Positions 32,959 to 42,490 of a stretch of 64,000 nucleotides of DNA are shown one piece after another. The position numbers and the translations under genes are program-made. Under the pieces are notes generated by a model that saw only the letters and a list, made by a program, of their open reading frames with translations, had not been told where the DNA came from and searched no databases. Location: assembly GCA_040221375.1 (NCBI GenBank), contig JAVKEP010000015.1:92839-156838 (forward strand). The letters run 5' to 3'. The DNA is from SHAN690 sp040221375 (GTDB lineage Bacteria; Bacteroidota; Bacteroidia; Flavobacteriales_G; Salibacteraceae). The number at the start of each line of letters is the position of its first letter. The first letter of the stretch is position 1.

Positions 32959-34980
32959 ATGAAACGAATTTTACTAACAGCCGCCGCACTCTTCCTCGCA
33001 AGTGCTGGACTTTTGGCTCAAACGGTCTATCTAGACGAGGACTTCGAAAGCGGAATTCCAAGTGCTTGGATGCAAAGTACCTTAGCTACGGATGGGGGAT
33101 GGGTAGCTGGAAATTCTGGCTCATTGAGCAGTGGGTCATTCCCTATTGCTGCCCATGGAAACTTCATTGCGACCAATGACGACGCTTGCAACTGTGATAA
33201 GAGTGCTGACTCTTTGTTTACGGACACGGTTGATCTTACTTCGGCTTCTGGACTGGTCGTTCTTCAATTCGACCTTTTCTACAATGAATTGACCTACAGT
33301 GGAGCTACCGAAGACTTAGACATCATGATCTATTCAGTGGCAAATGCTGCTTGGACACAACTGTCTGAAGTTCCTCCAACGAATACTCTCTTAGCATGGG
33401 AAGACGCTACTTTATTGGACATTTCAGCATATGCTGGCGACGAAGTTGTGCTTGCTTTTGTTTATAACGACGGAAGCGGATGGACATACGGTGCTGCACT
33501 TGACAACATCATGATCTACGAAGCTGCCCAATTCGATGCGAATAACTTGACGATCAACAACGAAGTGTTCCAGACGGTCAATACAAGTACCAACATCATC
33601 GGAACCATCCAAAACCTTGGAAGCGAAACGATCACATCAATCGAGATGTCATATACCGTAGATGCTGGATCGGCTGTTACAGCTACCATCACTGGATTGA
33701 GCATTGCGCCTCTCGCAACGGCTGAGTATACGCATCCAACGGTTTGGACACCTACTACGGAACAAACGAGTACGGTTGTCACCAGCGTCGTTTCAGTCAA
33801 CGGAAATACAGATGCGAACAGCGCCAACAATGATGCTTCTTTGGACATTCTAGTTCATCCAACGCCAGTGCTTCGAAAGCCGCTTTTAGAGCAGTTCACT
33901 AGTTCTACATGCCCTCCTTGTACCCCTGGAAATGCCAATGTGCTTTCTGTCATGGGTAACTATGAAGAAGAATACACTAAGGTAAACTACCAAATGAGCT
34001 GGCCAGGTACAGGTGATCCTTACTTCACGCTTGAAGGCCAAGATCGACGAACGTTTTACAATGTGAATAGCGTTCCATCCATGCACACAGATGGAAGTGA
34101 AGGCTTGAACAGCAACTCGTTTACAGCAACAGTTTTTGAAGACGCCCTCGCTGTTCCTGCGTTCATTAACTTGACGGTAGCTGGAACCATCCAGCCTGAA
34201 ATGACCTACGAAGTTCAGGACGGATTGTTGATTGCGGTAGACTCGGCCTATAACCTTTCGGCGAGCGTGAAAATCAATCCAATCGTATCGACTCCTGCTG
34301 GCCTAGTTGCCCACCTTTCTTTGCAAGAGGATCTGACGTTTGCAAATGTGAAGACAAATGGAGAAACCGAGTTTCATGACGTCATGAAGAAGATGCTTCC
34401 TGATGCGAATGGAACCTCATTGAGCGCAATAGCAGCGGATGATTCTGTGACCGTATCCGAAATGCATACGTTTCCTGGAATGTATCGTTTGTCTAACAAC
34501 GCTAGCGACCCCATCGTGCATACCCTAGAGCATTCGATCGAAGAGTGGGACGACTTACGCATTGCAGCGTGGGTTCAAGACCCAGCTACTGGTGAAGTCT
34601 GGCAATCTGAGAATGCAGAAGTGACTTTGCTAGCTGAGATTTCGAACGTGGAAATCGATACAGTAGACGGACAAGTAGTGTACACTGTTGATGGTTCGTC
34701 TTATGTGATGTGGGATGATATGCTCGCTCCATTGGGCGTCAACGAAAGCTTGGCTGATATGATCAGCGTTTATCCTAATCCTTCCAGCAGCATCATCAAT
34801 ATTGCTGGTGTTTCGGGACGTACAGTGGTCACGATCCTTGACGCTGCTGGCCGTTTGATTGCGACACAAGTAGTCAACAACAATGCGATGGACGTGTCTT
34901 CGCTTGAAGCTGGTGTATATAATTTCTCCATCGAGAATAGAGGTGTGACGAAGGTTGAAAAAGTCACGATCGTCCACTGA
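32959..34980 (+). CDS. T9SS-secreted Omp28-like protein, paralogue A
   Basis: 673 aa from ATG 32959. Signal peptide (RILLTAAALFLASAGLLAQ), then a MAM/cleaved-adhesin-like domain (YLDEDFESGIPSAW...AALDNIMIYEA, about 20-195), a CARDB-like beta domain (200-295), a thioredoxin-like Omp28 domain with LLEQFTSSTCPPCTPGNANVL (CxxC about residue 316) and a type A sorting domain starting VYPNPSSSIINIAG and ending VTKVEKVTIVH. T9SS carries it across the outer membrane. From the CARDB-like region on it is highly similar to the next gene; the N-terminal domain differs. Followed by a terminator. Confidence 0.9.
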   Translation: MKRILLTAAALFLASAGLLAQTVYLDEDFESGIPSAWMQSTLATDGGWVAGNSGSLSSGSFPIAAHGNFIATNDDACNCDKSADSLFTDTVDLTSASGLVVLQFDLFYNELTYSGATEDLDIMIYSVANAAWTQLSEVPPTNTLLAWEDATLLDISAYAGDEVVLAFVYNDGSGWTYGAALDNIMIYEAAQFDANNLTINNEVFQTVNTSTNIIGTIQNLGSETITSIEMSYTVDAGSAVTATITGLSIAPLATAEYTHPTVWTPTTEQTSTVVTSVVSVNGNTDANSANNDASLDILVHPTPVLRKPLLEQFTSSTCPPCTPGNANVLSVMGNYEEEYTKVNYQMSWPGTGDPYFTLEGQDRRTFYNVNSVPSMHTDGSEGLNSNSFTATVFEDALAVPAFINLTVAGTIQPEMTYEVQDGLLIAVDSAYNLSASVKINPIVSTPAGLVAHLSLQEDLTFANVKTNGETEFHDVMKKMLPDANGTSLSAIAADDSVTVSEMHTFPGMYRLSNNASDPIVHTLEHSIEEWDDLRIAAWVQDPATGEVWQSENAEVTLLAEISNVEIDTVDGQVVYTVDGSSYVMWDDMLAPLGVNESLADMISVYPNPSSSIINIAGVSGRTVVTILDAAGRLIATQVVNNNAMDVSSLEAGVYNFSIENRGVTKVEKVTIVH

Positions 34981-35000
34981 ATTTACAATTGATCCTTTGA

Positions 35001-35032
35001 AAAGCCCGGCCTGTAAAGCCCGGGCTTTTTTT
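35001..35032 (+). terminator. Rho-independent terminator between the two T9SS genes
   Basis: AAAGCCCGG pairs with CCGGGCTTT around a nine-base loop and runs into seven T. The second T9SS gene therefore has its own promoter. Confidence 0.85.
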
Positions 35033-35089
35033 GTACTCCTAACCTTTACAAGAATTTGACGTCTGGAGGATTAAGTATCTGAATCCTAT

Positions 35090-35097
35090 TAACTTTG
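35090..35097 (+). promoter_or_regulatory. -7 element upstream of T9SS paralogue B
   Basis: TAACTTTG, a full TAnnTTTG match, 30 bases before the ATG at 35128. The nearest TTTG is 31 bases upstream, too far for a normal -33 element. Confidence 0.45.
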
Positions 35098-35127
35098 ACT
35101 GTTCAGTTATATCACAAATAATTAATT

Positions 35128-37296
35128 ATGAAAAAAACACTACTTCTATTCGTAGCTATGGTGGTTGCAGGCTTTGCTAACGCACAGTACTACTCCGTTT
35201 CCGCCACTCAAATCGGGATCAACCCTGGAAACATCTGTCAAGATGAAGAGCAAACTGCTGCATATATGCTTGGCAATTACACAGGTTACACCCAAATTCT
35301 TAATCCTGGAGAGACCAACTGGTCAAGTACACAGTCGATTCCTTTTACGTTTGAATTCGACGGACAAGCAGTAACATCCTATTCGGCATCACCTGCTGGG
35401 GCCATTACTTTTTCTACACCAAGTGGGGCATTAAGTTCTTCAAATGTTGCATTGCCAACTTCTCAAATTCCAGACAACTCTGTCTGCCTTTGGGGATTGA
35501 ACTTATCCGGTGCAAATGACGGTGTGATCGTTAAGACCTTTGGCACGGCTCCTCGTCGTCAGCATTGGGTTATTTGGGCGAGCGCTAGCTATACTGGAAT
35601 TTCTGGTTGGACGTATTGGGCCATTATTTTGGAAGAGTCTACCAATCACATTTACATCGCTGACCTTCGTACGTACGACACAAGTGGTGGAAATGCCGCT
35701 CTAACTGTAGGTGTTCAGATCGATTCCACCGAAGCGTATTCGCTTGCTGCTTCTCCATCTGTTCCAGCGGTCACAACCAACGGAGGAAGTGAAGCTACGT
35801 CTGTTGACAACACGTACTACCTCTTCGGTTACGGTACGCAACCAACTACAGACCTTGACAATATTGAGGTGTCTAACAACTATTACGTTGCTGTCAATGA
35901 GGCAACAAGCATCACTGGGTACGTCGTGAACCATGGTTCTGCGAACGTTACCTCTGCTCAAATCTCTTATACCATCGACGGTGGTACTGCTGTGAACGAC
36001 AACTTGACCGGTCTAGCTATAGCGCCTGGTACGATGTATGAATTCACATTACCTACAACATGGACAACAAGTAATTTAGGTCTAGCTACCATTGCTACTG
36101 TAGTGAACGAGTCCAATGGCAGCTCAGAGACAATTACCGTAAACAATGCAGCTTCTAAAGATGTAATGGTGACTCCTACTCCTGTAGTTCGCAAGCCGTT
36201 ATTAGAGCAATTTACCAGTTCCACTTGTGCACCGTGTACACCTGGAAATGCCAATGTGCTTTCAGTGCTTTCAAACTATTCTGATCTGTATTCGAAGACG
36301 AATTATCAGATGAGCTGGCCTGGAACAGGTGATCCTTACTTCACGCTCGAAGGTCAAGACCGCAGAGTGTTTTACGGTGTAAACAGTGTTCCTTCAATGC
36401 ACACCGATGGAAGTGCAGGACTCAACAGCAACAGCTTCACAGCAGCCATTATGGATGATGCTCTAGACGTTCCTTCGTTCATGAACTTGACGGTTTCTGG
36501 TACCATCCAACCTGAATATACGTACGAAGTAGACAATGGAGCGTTGGTCAAGGTTGATTCAGCCTACCACTTTGCTGCTCAAGTCGACATCAATCCGATC
36601 ATCGACATGGATGCAGGTATGGTGGCTCATATCGTAATCAACGAAGATTTGACGTACAATAATGAGAAGACCAACGGGGAGACAGAATTCCACGATGTAA
36701 TGAAGAAGATGCTTCCAGACGCAGCCGGTACTTCATTGAGCGCTGTTTCTGCCAACGATTCCACTTCAGTTACACAAACACACACATTCCCAGGGATGTA
36801 CCGTTTGTCTAACGATGCTGGTGATCCAATCGTTCACTCTCTTGAGCATTCAATCGAGGAGTGGGATGACCTTCGCGTAGTTACTTGGGTACAAAACCCA
36901 AACACAGGTGAAGTATGGCAGTCTGAGAACGCTGAAGTAATGATGCTTGAAGCAATCGACAATGTTGAAATCGACACAGTTGATGGCCAGGTTGTGTATA
37001 CAGTTGATGGCGAGTCTTACGTTATGTGGGATGACATGCTCGCACCACTCGGTGTGAACGAAGGCGTCGCTGATTTGATCAGTGTTTACCCTAACCCTGC
37101 TAACGACATCCTCAATCTATCAGGTGTAAGCGGACGATCTGTAGTTACGATTCTTGATGCTTCTGGCCGATTGGTCAACAAGCTAGTAGTTGAGAACAAC
37201 AGCATCGACGTTTCTTCATTGGAGACAGGTGTTTATAGCTTCTCTATTGAGAACAACGGAGTAACGAAGGTTGAGAAAGTGACCATCGCTCACTAA
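35128..37296 (+). CDS. T9SS-secreted Omp28-like protein, paralogue B
   Basis: 722 aa. Signal peptide (LLLFVAMVVAGFANAQ), then an N-terminal beta domain of about 220 residues unlike that of the preceding gene (IPFTFEFDGQAVTSYSASP, WTYWAIILEESTNHIYIADL). From about 245 it matches paralogue A: CARDB-like domain, thioredoxin-like Omp28 domain with LLEQFTSSTCAPCTPGNANV, a 200-residue spacer with TNGETEFHDVMKKMLPDA, and a sorting domain from VYPNPANDILNLSG to VTKVEKVTIAH. The two genes look like a duplication followed by replacement of the exposed N-terminal domain. Function unknown; the CxxC motif hints at disulfide chemistry on the surface. Confidence 0.9.
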   Translation: MKKTLLLFVAMVVAGFANAQYYSVSATQIGINPGNICQDEEQTAAYMLGNYTGYTQILNPGETNWSSTQSIPFTFEFDGQAVTSYSASPAGAITFSTPSGALSSSNVALPTSQIPDNSVCLWGLNLSGANDGVIVKTFGTAPRRQHWVIWASASYTGISGWTYWAIILEESTNHIYIADLRTYDTSGGNAALTVGVQIDSTEAYSLAASPSVPAVTTNGGSEATSVDNTYYLFGYGTQPTTDLDNIEVSNNYYVAVNEATSITGYVVNHGSANVTSAQISYTIDGGTAVNDNLTGLAIAPGTMYEFTLPTTWTTSNLGLATIATVVNESNGSSETITVNNAASKDVMVTPTPVVRKPLLEQFTSSTCAPCTPGNANVLSVLSNYSDLYSKTNYQMSWPGTGDPYFTLEGQDRRVFYGVNSVPSMHTDGSAGLNSNSFTAAIMDDALDVPSFMNLTVSGTIQPEYTYEVDNGALVKVDSAYHFAAQVDINPIIDMDAGMVAHIVINEDLTYNNEKTNGETEFHDVMKKMLPDAAGTSLSAVSANDSTSVTQTHTFPGMYRLSNDAGDPIVHSLEHSIEEWDDLRVVTWVQNPNTGEVWQSENAEVMMLEAIDNVEIDTVDGQVVYTVDGESYVMWDDMLAPLGVNEGVADLISVYPNPANDILNLSGVSGRSVVTILDASGRLVNKLVVENNSIDVSSLETGVYSFSIENNGVTKVEKVTIAH

Positions 37297-37322
37297 TCAG
37301 AAATCGTTCTTACGATCTTAGA

Positions 37323-37358
37323 AAGGCCCTTTCACTTAGTTGTGGAAGGGCCTTTTTT
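37323..37358. terminator. Bidirectional terminator between T9SS paralogue B and hutI
   Basis: AAGGCCCTT and AAGGGCCTT form a hairpin flanked by AAA on the left and six T on the right, so it can serve both convergent genes. It reaches the hutI stop codon. Confidence 0.75.
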
Positions 37359-38602
37359 CATGCCTTGAAGGCCGTGCCGTTGATGTACACCTCTGAGACG
37401 TGAGGTTCGCCGAAAGCGTACGGCAAGAAGGACAAAGAGGAAATAGGGTCGGTAACGATAAAATTCGCGCGTTTGCCCTGTGATATTGAGCCGATTTCGG
37501 ATTCAAGCTCGATGGCTGCGGCACCATTCAGTGTCATCGCATTCACCGCCTCAGCGGGAGTCATTCCCATCTTGATGCAGGCGAGCGAGAAAATAAAATT
37601 CATGTTGCCACTCGGCGTGGATCCCGGATTGTAATCCGTGGCGAGCACGACAGACAAGTCGGCATCCATGAGTTCGCGCACCGGGGTGTATGGGATGCCC
37701 AAGAAAAAAGAACAACTAGGCAACGCGACGGGAAGGGTAGAGCTGCCTGTTAAAGCCAATAAATCGTTGTTTGTGAGCACTTCCAAATGATCAATACTCA
37801 ATGCATGTTGATCCACACATGCCTGGACTCCTCCAATAGAGTTGAATTGGTTGACGTGAATTTTCGATTTCAACCTTGAAGCTTCTCCAGCCTTCATTAT
37901 CCGAACGGTCTGCTCCACGTTAAAATATCCATCTTCACAAAAAGCGTCGATGTAGTCGGCCAGACCTTCTTGCACTACCTGAGGGAGCATCTCATTTATT
38001 ATCAAATCCACGTAGCCGTCATGATTGTCTTTATAGGCGTCTGGAAATGCGTGTGCGCCCAGAAACGTGGCTTTGACAGGAATAGGGGCGTTTTCTTTTA
38101 CCTTTTTGATCACACGAAGCATTTTGAGTTCGCTTTCGATGGTCAAACCGTAGCCAGATTTGATTTCAATAGCCCCCGTTCCCATGGCAATGAGCGAATG
38201 CAAACGCTGCATCGCAGCCTGAAACAAGTCATCCTCCCTTGCAGCTTCCATCTTGCGGGCAGAATTCAGAATGCCTCCACCGCGAGATGCTATTTCTTGG
38301 TACGACAGTCCTTGAATGCGATCTTCGAATTCTTGGTTGCGCCATTCTGCAAAGACGAGATGAGTATGGCTATCCACCCATGTCGGGAGCACCATTCTTC
38401 CGCTGAGATCGGTGTGGACATAAGCGCTGTAAGCATCCGTCCTTAAGTCGTCCATCTTACCGTAGGCTTCGATCTTTCCGTCCTTAACCGCCATCCAAGC
38501 ATTCTTGATAGAAGGCAACTGATTCATATGTTTTCCCCTAACGCGGCCTGCTTTCGCTTCTCGTACCTGATGGAGCTCCTTGATGTTGGTGAAGAGTTTC
38601 AT
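37358..38602 (-). CDS. hutI: Imidazolonepropionase
   Basis: 414 aa amidohydrolase of the histidine degradation pathway; it opens 4-imidazolone-5-propionate to formiminoglutamate. Motifs: metal-binding VDSHTHLVFAEWRNQEF, SRGGGILNSARKMEAA, EIKSGYGLT, DAFCEDGYFNVEQT and ATDYNPGSTPSGNM. Its product feeds the FtcD enzyme encoded at 31111. hutH and hutU are not in the window. Start ATG at 38602 preceded by a near-consensus TATACTTG (38620-38627). Length is normal. Confidence 0.95.
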   Translation of the reverse strand: MKLFTNIKELHQVREAKAGRVRGKHMNQLPSIKNAWMAVKDGKIEAYGKMDDLRTDAYSAYVHTDLSGRMVLPTWVDSHTHLVFAEWRNQEFEDRIQGLSYQEIASRGGGILNSARKMEAAREDDLFQAAMQRLHSLIAMGTGAIEIKSGYGLTIESELKMLRVIKKVKENAPIPVKATFLGAHAFPDAYKDNHDGYVDLIINEMLPQVVQEGLADYIDAFCEDGYFNVEQTVRIMKAGEASRLKSKIHVNQFNSIGGVQACVDQHALSIDHLEVLTNNDLLALTGSSTLPVALPSCSFFLGIPYTPVRELMDADLSVVLATDYNPGSTPSGNMNFIFSLACIKMGMTPAEAVNAMTLNGAAAIELESEIGSISQGKRANFIVTDPISSLSFLPYAFGEPHVSEVYINGTAFKA

Positions 38603-38702
38603 GTCTTTGCTTTGATTGACAAGTATAATCTAAGCGCTTCGATCTGAACAATTCAAGTTCTTTCCTTTTTCGTATTGCCCAGAACCTTTCTTTTGTACAA
38701 GC

Positions 38703-39770
38703 ATGGCAGGGAACACATTTGGTGAATTATTTCGGCTGACGACTTACGGAGAAAGCCACGGAAAAGCAATCGGTGGGATCATCGACGGATGCCCTCCTGG
38801 TATTGACTTGGACCTGAAAAGAATACAACTCGAGTTGGATCGCAGAAAACCGGGCCAATCAAGCATCACCACTCAAAGAAAAGAGAGCGATGAGGTCGAG
38901 TTTCTCTCGGGCATTTTCGAGAACAAAACACTCGGCAGTCCGATTGGATTCATCATCCGTAACGACGACGCAAAATCAAAAGATTACGACCATCTGAAGG
39001 ACGTGTACCGACCTTCTCATGCGGATTATACCTACGATGCCAAGTACGGGATCCGGGATCACAGAGGAGGAGGACGTTCTTCTGCTCGGGAGACCGCTTG
39101 CCGTGTTGTTGCAGGGGCGATTGCACGGCAGTATTTAGAACAGAAGGGGGTAATCGTTTGGGCCTACGTTTCGGCTGTGGGTGGGATTGTGTGCGACAAA
39201 TCGTATGCAAAGATGGATCCAGCGAATGTGGATGCAAACATGGTCCGATGTCCAGATGCTGATGACGCAAAAAGGATGATTGCCTTGATTGAGGCCACAC
39301 GCAAGCAAGGAGATACCATCGGTGGGGTCGTGACGTGTATTGCTCAGCACATTCCAGTAGGCTTGGGTGAACCTGTTTTTGATAAGCTGAGCGCGGATTT
39401 AGCGAAGGCCATGATGAGTATCAACGCGGTAAAGGCGTTTGAAATCGGCAGTGGAGTGCAGGCGGCAGGCATGCTTGGCTCAGCGCACAATGACCGCTTT
39501 GCCGCGAAAGGAAAAACCGTCAGCAATCATTCAGGAGGCGTGCAAGGAGGTATTAGCAATGGCGAAGATGTAGAAGTGAGGGTTACGTTCAAGCCCGTTG
39601 CCACCTTGATGAGGGATCAACCGACTATAAATACAGAAGGCGATGATGCGATCGTATCTGGAAAAGGGCGGCATGATCCATGCGTAGTTCCAAGGGCGGT
39701 GCCGATCGTCGAGGCCATGTGTTTATTAACAATCGCGGATCATTATTTAAGGCAGCAAGCCATCCGTTGA
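38703..39770 (+). CDS. aroC: Chorismate synthase
   Basis: 355 aa FMN-dependent lyase that makes chorismate from EPSP. Signatures: GNTFGELFRLTTYGESHGKAIGG at the N-terminus, RPSHADYTYDAKYGIRDHRGGGRSSARETACRVVAGA, SNHSGGVQGGISNGEDV and the closing GRHDPCVVPRAVPIVEAM. Start ATG at 38703 sits eight bases after a TTCTTTTG element (one mismatch to TAnnTTTG), so the leader may be very short. aroE lies separately at 57380. Length is normal. Confidence 0.97.
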   Translation: MAGNTFGELFRLTTYGESHGKAIGGIIDGCPPGIDLDLKRIQLELDRRKPGQSSITTQRKESDEVEFLSGIFENKTLGSPIGFIIRNDDAKSKDYDHLKDVYRPSHADYTYDAKYGIRDHRGGGRSSARETACRVVAGAIARQYLEQKGVIVWAYVSAVGGIVCDKSYAKMDPANVDANMVRCPDADDAKRMIALIEATRKQGDTIGGVVTCIAQHIPVGLGEPVFDKLSADLAKAMMSINAVKAFEIGSGVQAAGMLGSAHNDRFAAKGKTVSNHSGGVQGGISNGEDVEVRVTFKPVATLMRDQPTINTEGDDAIVSGKGRHDPCVVPRAVPIVEAMCLLTIADHYLRQQAIR

Positions 39771-39798
39771 GTTTGAATCCCTTTTAACTTCGAAGGCT

Positions 39799-41883
39799 AT
39801 GCGATCACTGGGTCTCATGGTAGTTTTTTTATGCCTCACCATCACTGTTGTTGGGCAATACCGTGTGAGTACGAAGAGCTTGCGCATTACACCGTTGGTG
39901 GAATGCCAAGGATCTGAAGAAAAGAAGGCCTTGAAAAAGCTGGAAGAAGGGAAAGACCGCAAACTCGATAAAGAAGAGCGGGTCGAAGCCCTTCGCGATG
40001 CGATCGAAGAAGATCCCGATTGCGCCGAAGCGCACTATCTTCTGGGATTAGAGCTTCTTCGCTCTGCGCTTTCTAGAGGAAGCTCCCTGAAATCTGCAGG
40101 CGAATCCTTGCAACAGACCATCAGAATTTGTCCCGACTTTCATCATGAGCCGTATTACTACCTCGGGTTGATCGCGTTAGGTGCGAAGGAGTATGAAAAA
40201 GCAGTCAAGTACTATGAAAAGTACTATGAACTTTCGGGTTCTTCCACTGAGACGCTGGATGAGGAGCGAGAGGAAGAGATCAAACTCGACTATGCTTATG
40301 CGAAATTTTTTGACGGGGTCTATAAAAATCCGGTGCCATTTGAACCCAAGCGGGTCGCAGAAGTATGCACAGATGACGATGAGTTCCTCCCTTTGATTAC
40401 ACCAGACAACGAGAAAATGCTGCTCACCAGGAGATACTCCTATTCTTCTGAAGTAAAAACCAGTGTATTGGGAGAGTCTACCCAGTACTCCGAAAAATTT
40501 GTCGTTGCAAAGCGACTTCAACATGAAGTCTTCGAAGAAGGGGAGCCATTCCCATCGCCGTTCAATGAGAACGAGTCGTTTCGATACGGAGGCGCTACGA
40601 TGGCCTTGGATAACAAAACAATCTACCTGACAATATGCAAACCAGCGAGCATGGGATACATCAACTGTGACATATATACGTCGCATCTAAAGTTCGGACG
40701 TGACCCAAGAACAAAGCTGGACGGTTACTACTGGACGGAATTAGAAAACCTGGGAGCTAACGTAAACACCGAGGATGGATTTGAATCACAGCCGAGCATT
40801 TCAGCGGATGGGAAGACGTTGTTCTTCTGCAGCGATCGTGGTGACAATGCGGGATTGGAGATTTACTATACCACCAAAGGATCGAATGGAAATTGGCAGG
40901 AAGCAAAGAACATCGGGCCTCCGATCAATACACCGTATAACGACAAGACGCCTTACATGCATTCTGATTCGCGTACATTGTATTTCGCATCGGACGGACA
41001 TTTAGGCTTGGGAGGCCTTGATGTTTTTTACACGAAGCAGGGAGACGATGGTTCGTGGTCTGAACCGGTAAACTTAGGTCACCCGATCAATTCAGAGTTG
41101 GATGAACAAGCCTTCGTTGTTAGCACGGATGGCAAGATGGTGTACTATTCTGCGAAGGATCGAGAGAATCCAAGGAGCATCGATATATGGAGCTTTGAAT
41201 TGTACAAGGAGGCCCGGCCGGACAGAGTTGTCTTTGTAAAGGGAACCTTGAAGGACGAGCACGGTGATCCGCCAAAAAATGCTACGGTGGAACTCAAATC
41301 CATGGAGTCAAAGAACATTAGCCAAGTGGAGGTGAACAATGACGATGGTTCGTATGCGGCGGTGGTGAGGGTGAGGCAGGAGGAGGCCGTGGTGATGAAT
41401 GTCAAGGCCGATAACATGGCGTTTCAATCGAAGCTGATCGAGACAGAACCGGAAGAGGACAAAGGTGCACGGTTAGGCGGGAATCAGCGGGTAAGTACAT
41501 TTCAAGAAGTTGACCTCCAAGTTGCAGAAGTAAGGGCGGGGGGCGTCTACAAGATCAACGATATCTACTACGCGACCAATTCGGCGGCAATATCCGAACG
41601 TTCGAAGCTCATCTTGGCAGAATTTGCATTCTACTTGCTTGAGCATCCCGATATGCGAATCGCAATCCATGGACATACGGATAATGTAGGGAAAGACCAG
41701 ACCAATTTGGCCCTGTCTACTGATCGCGCCTTCAGCGTTAAGCAGTATTTAGAGTCGCAAGGAGTGCAAGGTGCAAGAATTGAGTACAGAGGATTTGGCG
41801 AAACCGTTCCTTTTGCATCCAACGAAACCGAAGAAGGTAGAGCACTCAATCGGAGAACTGAATTCTTGATATTATCGAAGTAA
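39799..41883 (+). CDS. PorE-like TPR/beta-propeller/OmpA protein
   Basis: 694 aa. Signal peptide (LGLMVVFLCLTITVVGQ), TPR region (EDPDCAEAHYLLGLELL, FHHEPYYYLGLIALGAKEYEKAV; about 40-170), PD40-type propeller repeats (QPSISADGKTLFFCSDRGDN, YMHSDSRTLYFASDGHLGLGGLDVFY, FVVSTDGKMVYYSAKD; 190-470), a regulatory-like beta domain (KGTLKDEHGDPPKNATVELKS) and a C-terminal OmpA peptidoglycan-binding domain (HGHTDNVGKDQTNLALSTDRA). The same four-domain order is known for PorE of the type IX secretion system, and this window has T9SS cargo. Many paralogues share this order, so the PorE call is tentative. Role would be anchoring the apparatus to peptidoglycan. Confidence 0.85.
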   Translation: MRSLGLMVVFLCLTITVVGQYRVSTKSLRITPLVECQGSEEKKALKKLEEGKDRKLDKEERVEALRDAIEEDPDCAEAHYLLGLELLRSALSRGSSLKSAGESLQQTIRICPDFHHEPYYYLGLIALGAKEYEKAVKYYEKYYELSGSSTETLDEEREEEIKLDYAYAKFFDGVYKNPVPFEPKRVAEVCTDDDEFLPLITPDNEKMLLTRRYSYSSEVKTSVLGESTQYSEKFVVAKRLQHEVFEEGEPFPSPFNENESFRYGGATMALDNKTIYLTICKPASMGYINCDIYTSHLKFGRDPRTKLDGYYWTELENLGANVNTEDGFESQPSISADGKTLFFCSDRGDNAGLEIYYTTKGSNGNWQEAKNIGPPINTPYNDKTPYMHSDSRTLYFASDGHLGLGGLDVFYTKQGDDGSWSEPVNLGHPINSELDEQAFVVSTDGKMVYYSAKDRENPRSIDIWSFELYKEARPDRVVFVKGTLKDEHGDPPKNATVELKSMESKNISQVEVNNDDGSYAAVVRVRQEEAVVMNVKADNMAFQSKLIETEPEEDKGARLGGNQRVSTFQEVDLQVAEVRAGGVYKINDIYYATNSAAISERSKLILAEFAFYLLEHPDMRIAIHGHTDNVGKDQTNLALSTDRAFSVKQYLESQGVQGARIEYRGFGETVPFASNETEEGRALNRRTEFLILSK

Positions 41884-41890
41884 TCGCTCG

Positions 41891-42490
41891 CTACCGATAG
41901 ACCACCAGTTTTGAGTTGAGCGTCAAGCCATCTTCATTGACAAGCGAGAGCAGGTAGACCCCCACTGGAAGCAAAGTCGCATCGATTTGTAAGCTAGACT
42001 CTCTTGTCGTGAACTCGCTCTTTAAGTTTCCCAAACGGTCATGCAGCGAGCCAATCAATTCTTGGGATCTCGGATTGTCGATGCTGATTTGAAACGAGGT
42101 TGAACTAGGGTTGGGACGGACTTGGATCTTGTTGGCTGAAAAATCCAAGACTTCCACTTGACGTGCTGATGTATAACCGAGGGATCCGAGTTCCAAGCGG
42201 TAATGATTGCTTTGATTCAATGCTGGCCGATCGTCTTGAAAGGTATAGGAGATGGATTGATCCGTGCTGCCACAAACCCCGGCGATGCTCCCAATCTCTT
42301 CGTACGAAAGACCATCGGTGGATCGCTCTATTCGGATCCCATTGCATGTATTCCCTGCATTGATGGTCCAACTGAGAATCACGCTGGCATCATGGACCGT
42401 TGCAGAAAAAGAAGACAGCGCAGCATCTGCCTGGGCCAATAGAGGGGAGCCCGTTCCGAAGAAACAACAAATGACAAGCAGACGAAGCAT
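41891..42490 (-). CDS. Small T9SS type A sorting domain protein
   Basis: 199 aa. Signal peptide (LRLLVICCFFGTGSPLLAQ), one Fn3-like domain (SVILSWTINAGNTCNGIRIERSTDGL split by a loop, ...NQSNHYRLELGSLGY) and a C-terminal sorting domain (QVRPNPSSTSFQISIDNP...LPVGVYLLSLVNEDGLTLNSKLVVY). It is little more than one beta module plus the T9SS signal, so it may be an adhesin-like surface protein. Convergent with the PorE-like gene seven bases away. No specific function recognised. Confidence 0.83.
   Translation of the reverse strand: MLRLLVICCFFGTGSPLLAQADAALSSFSATVHDASVILSWTINAGNTCNGIRIERSTDGLSYEEIGSIAGVCGSTDQSISYTFQDDRPALNQSNHYRLELGSLGYTSARQVEVLDFSANKIQVRPNPSSTSFQISIDNPRSQELIGSLHDRLGNLKSEFTTRESSLQIDATLLPVGVYLLSLVNEDGLTLNSKLVVYR

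Noticed and set aside
37297..37357. Inverted repeat as a regulatory site of hutI
   Set aside because: It lies at the 3' end of hutI, has a T run and is best explained as a shared terminator.
39799..41883. Peptidoglycan-associated lipoprotein Pal
   Set aside because: The OmpA domain fits, but the protein has a signal peptide without a lipobox and long TPR and propeller domains, unlike Pal.
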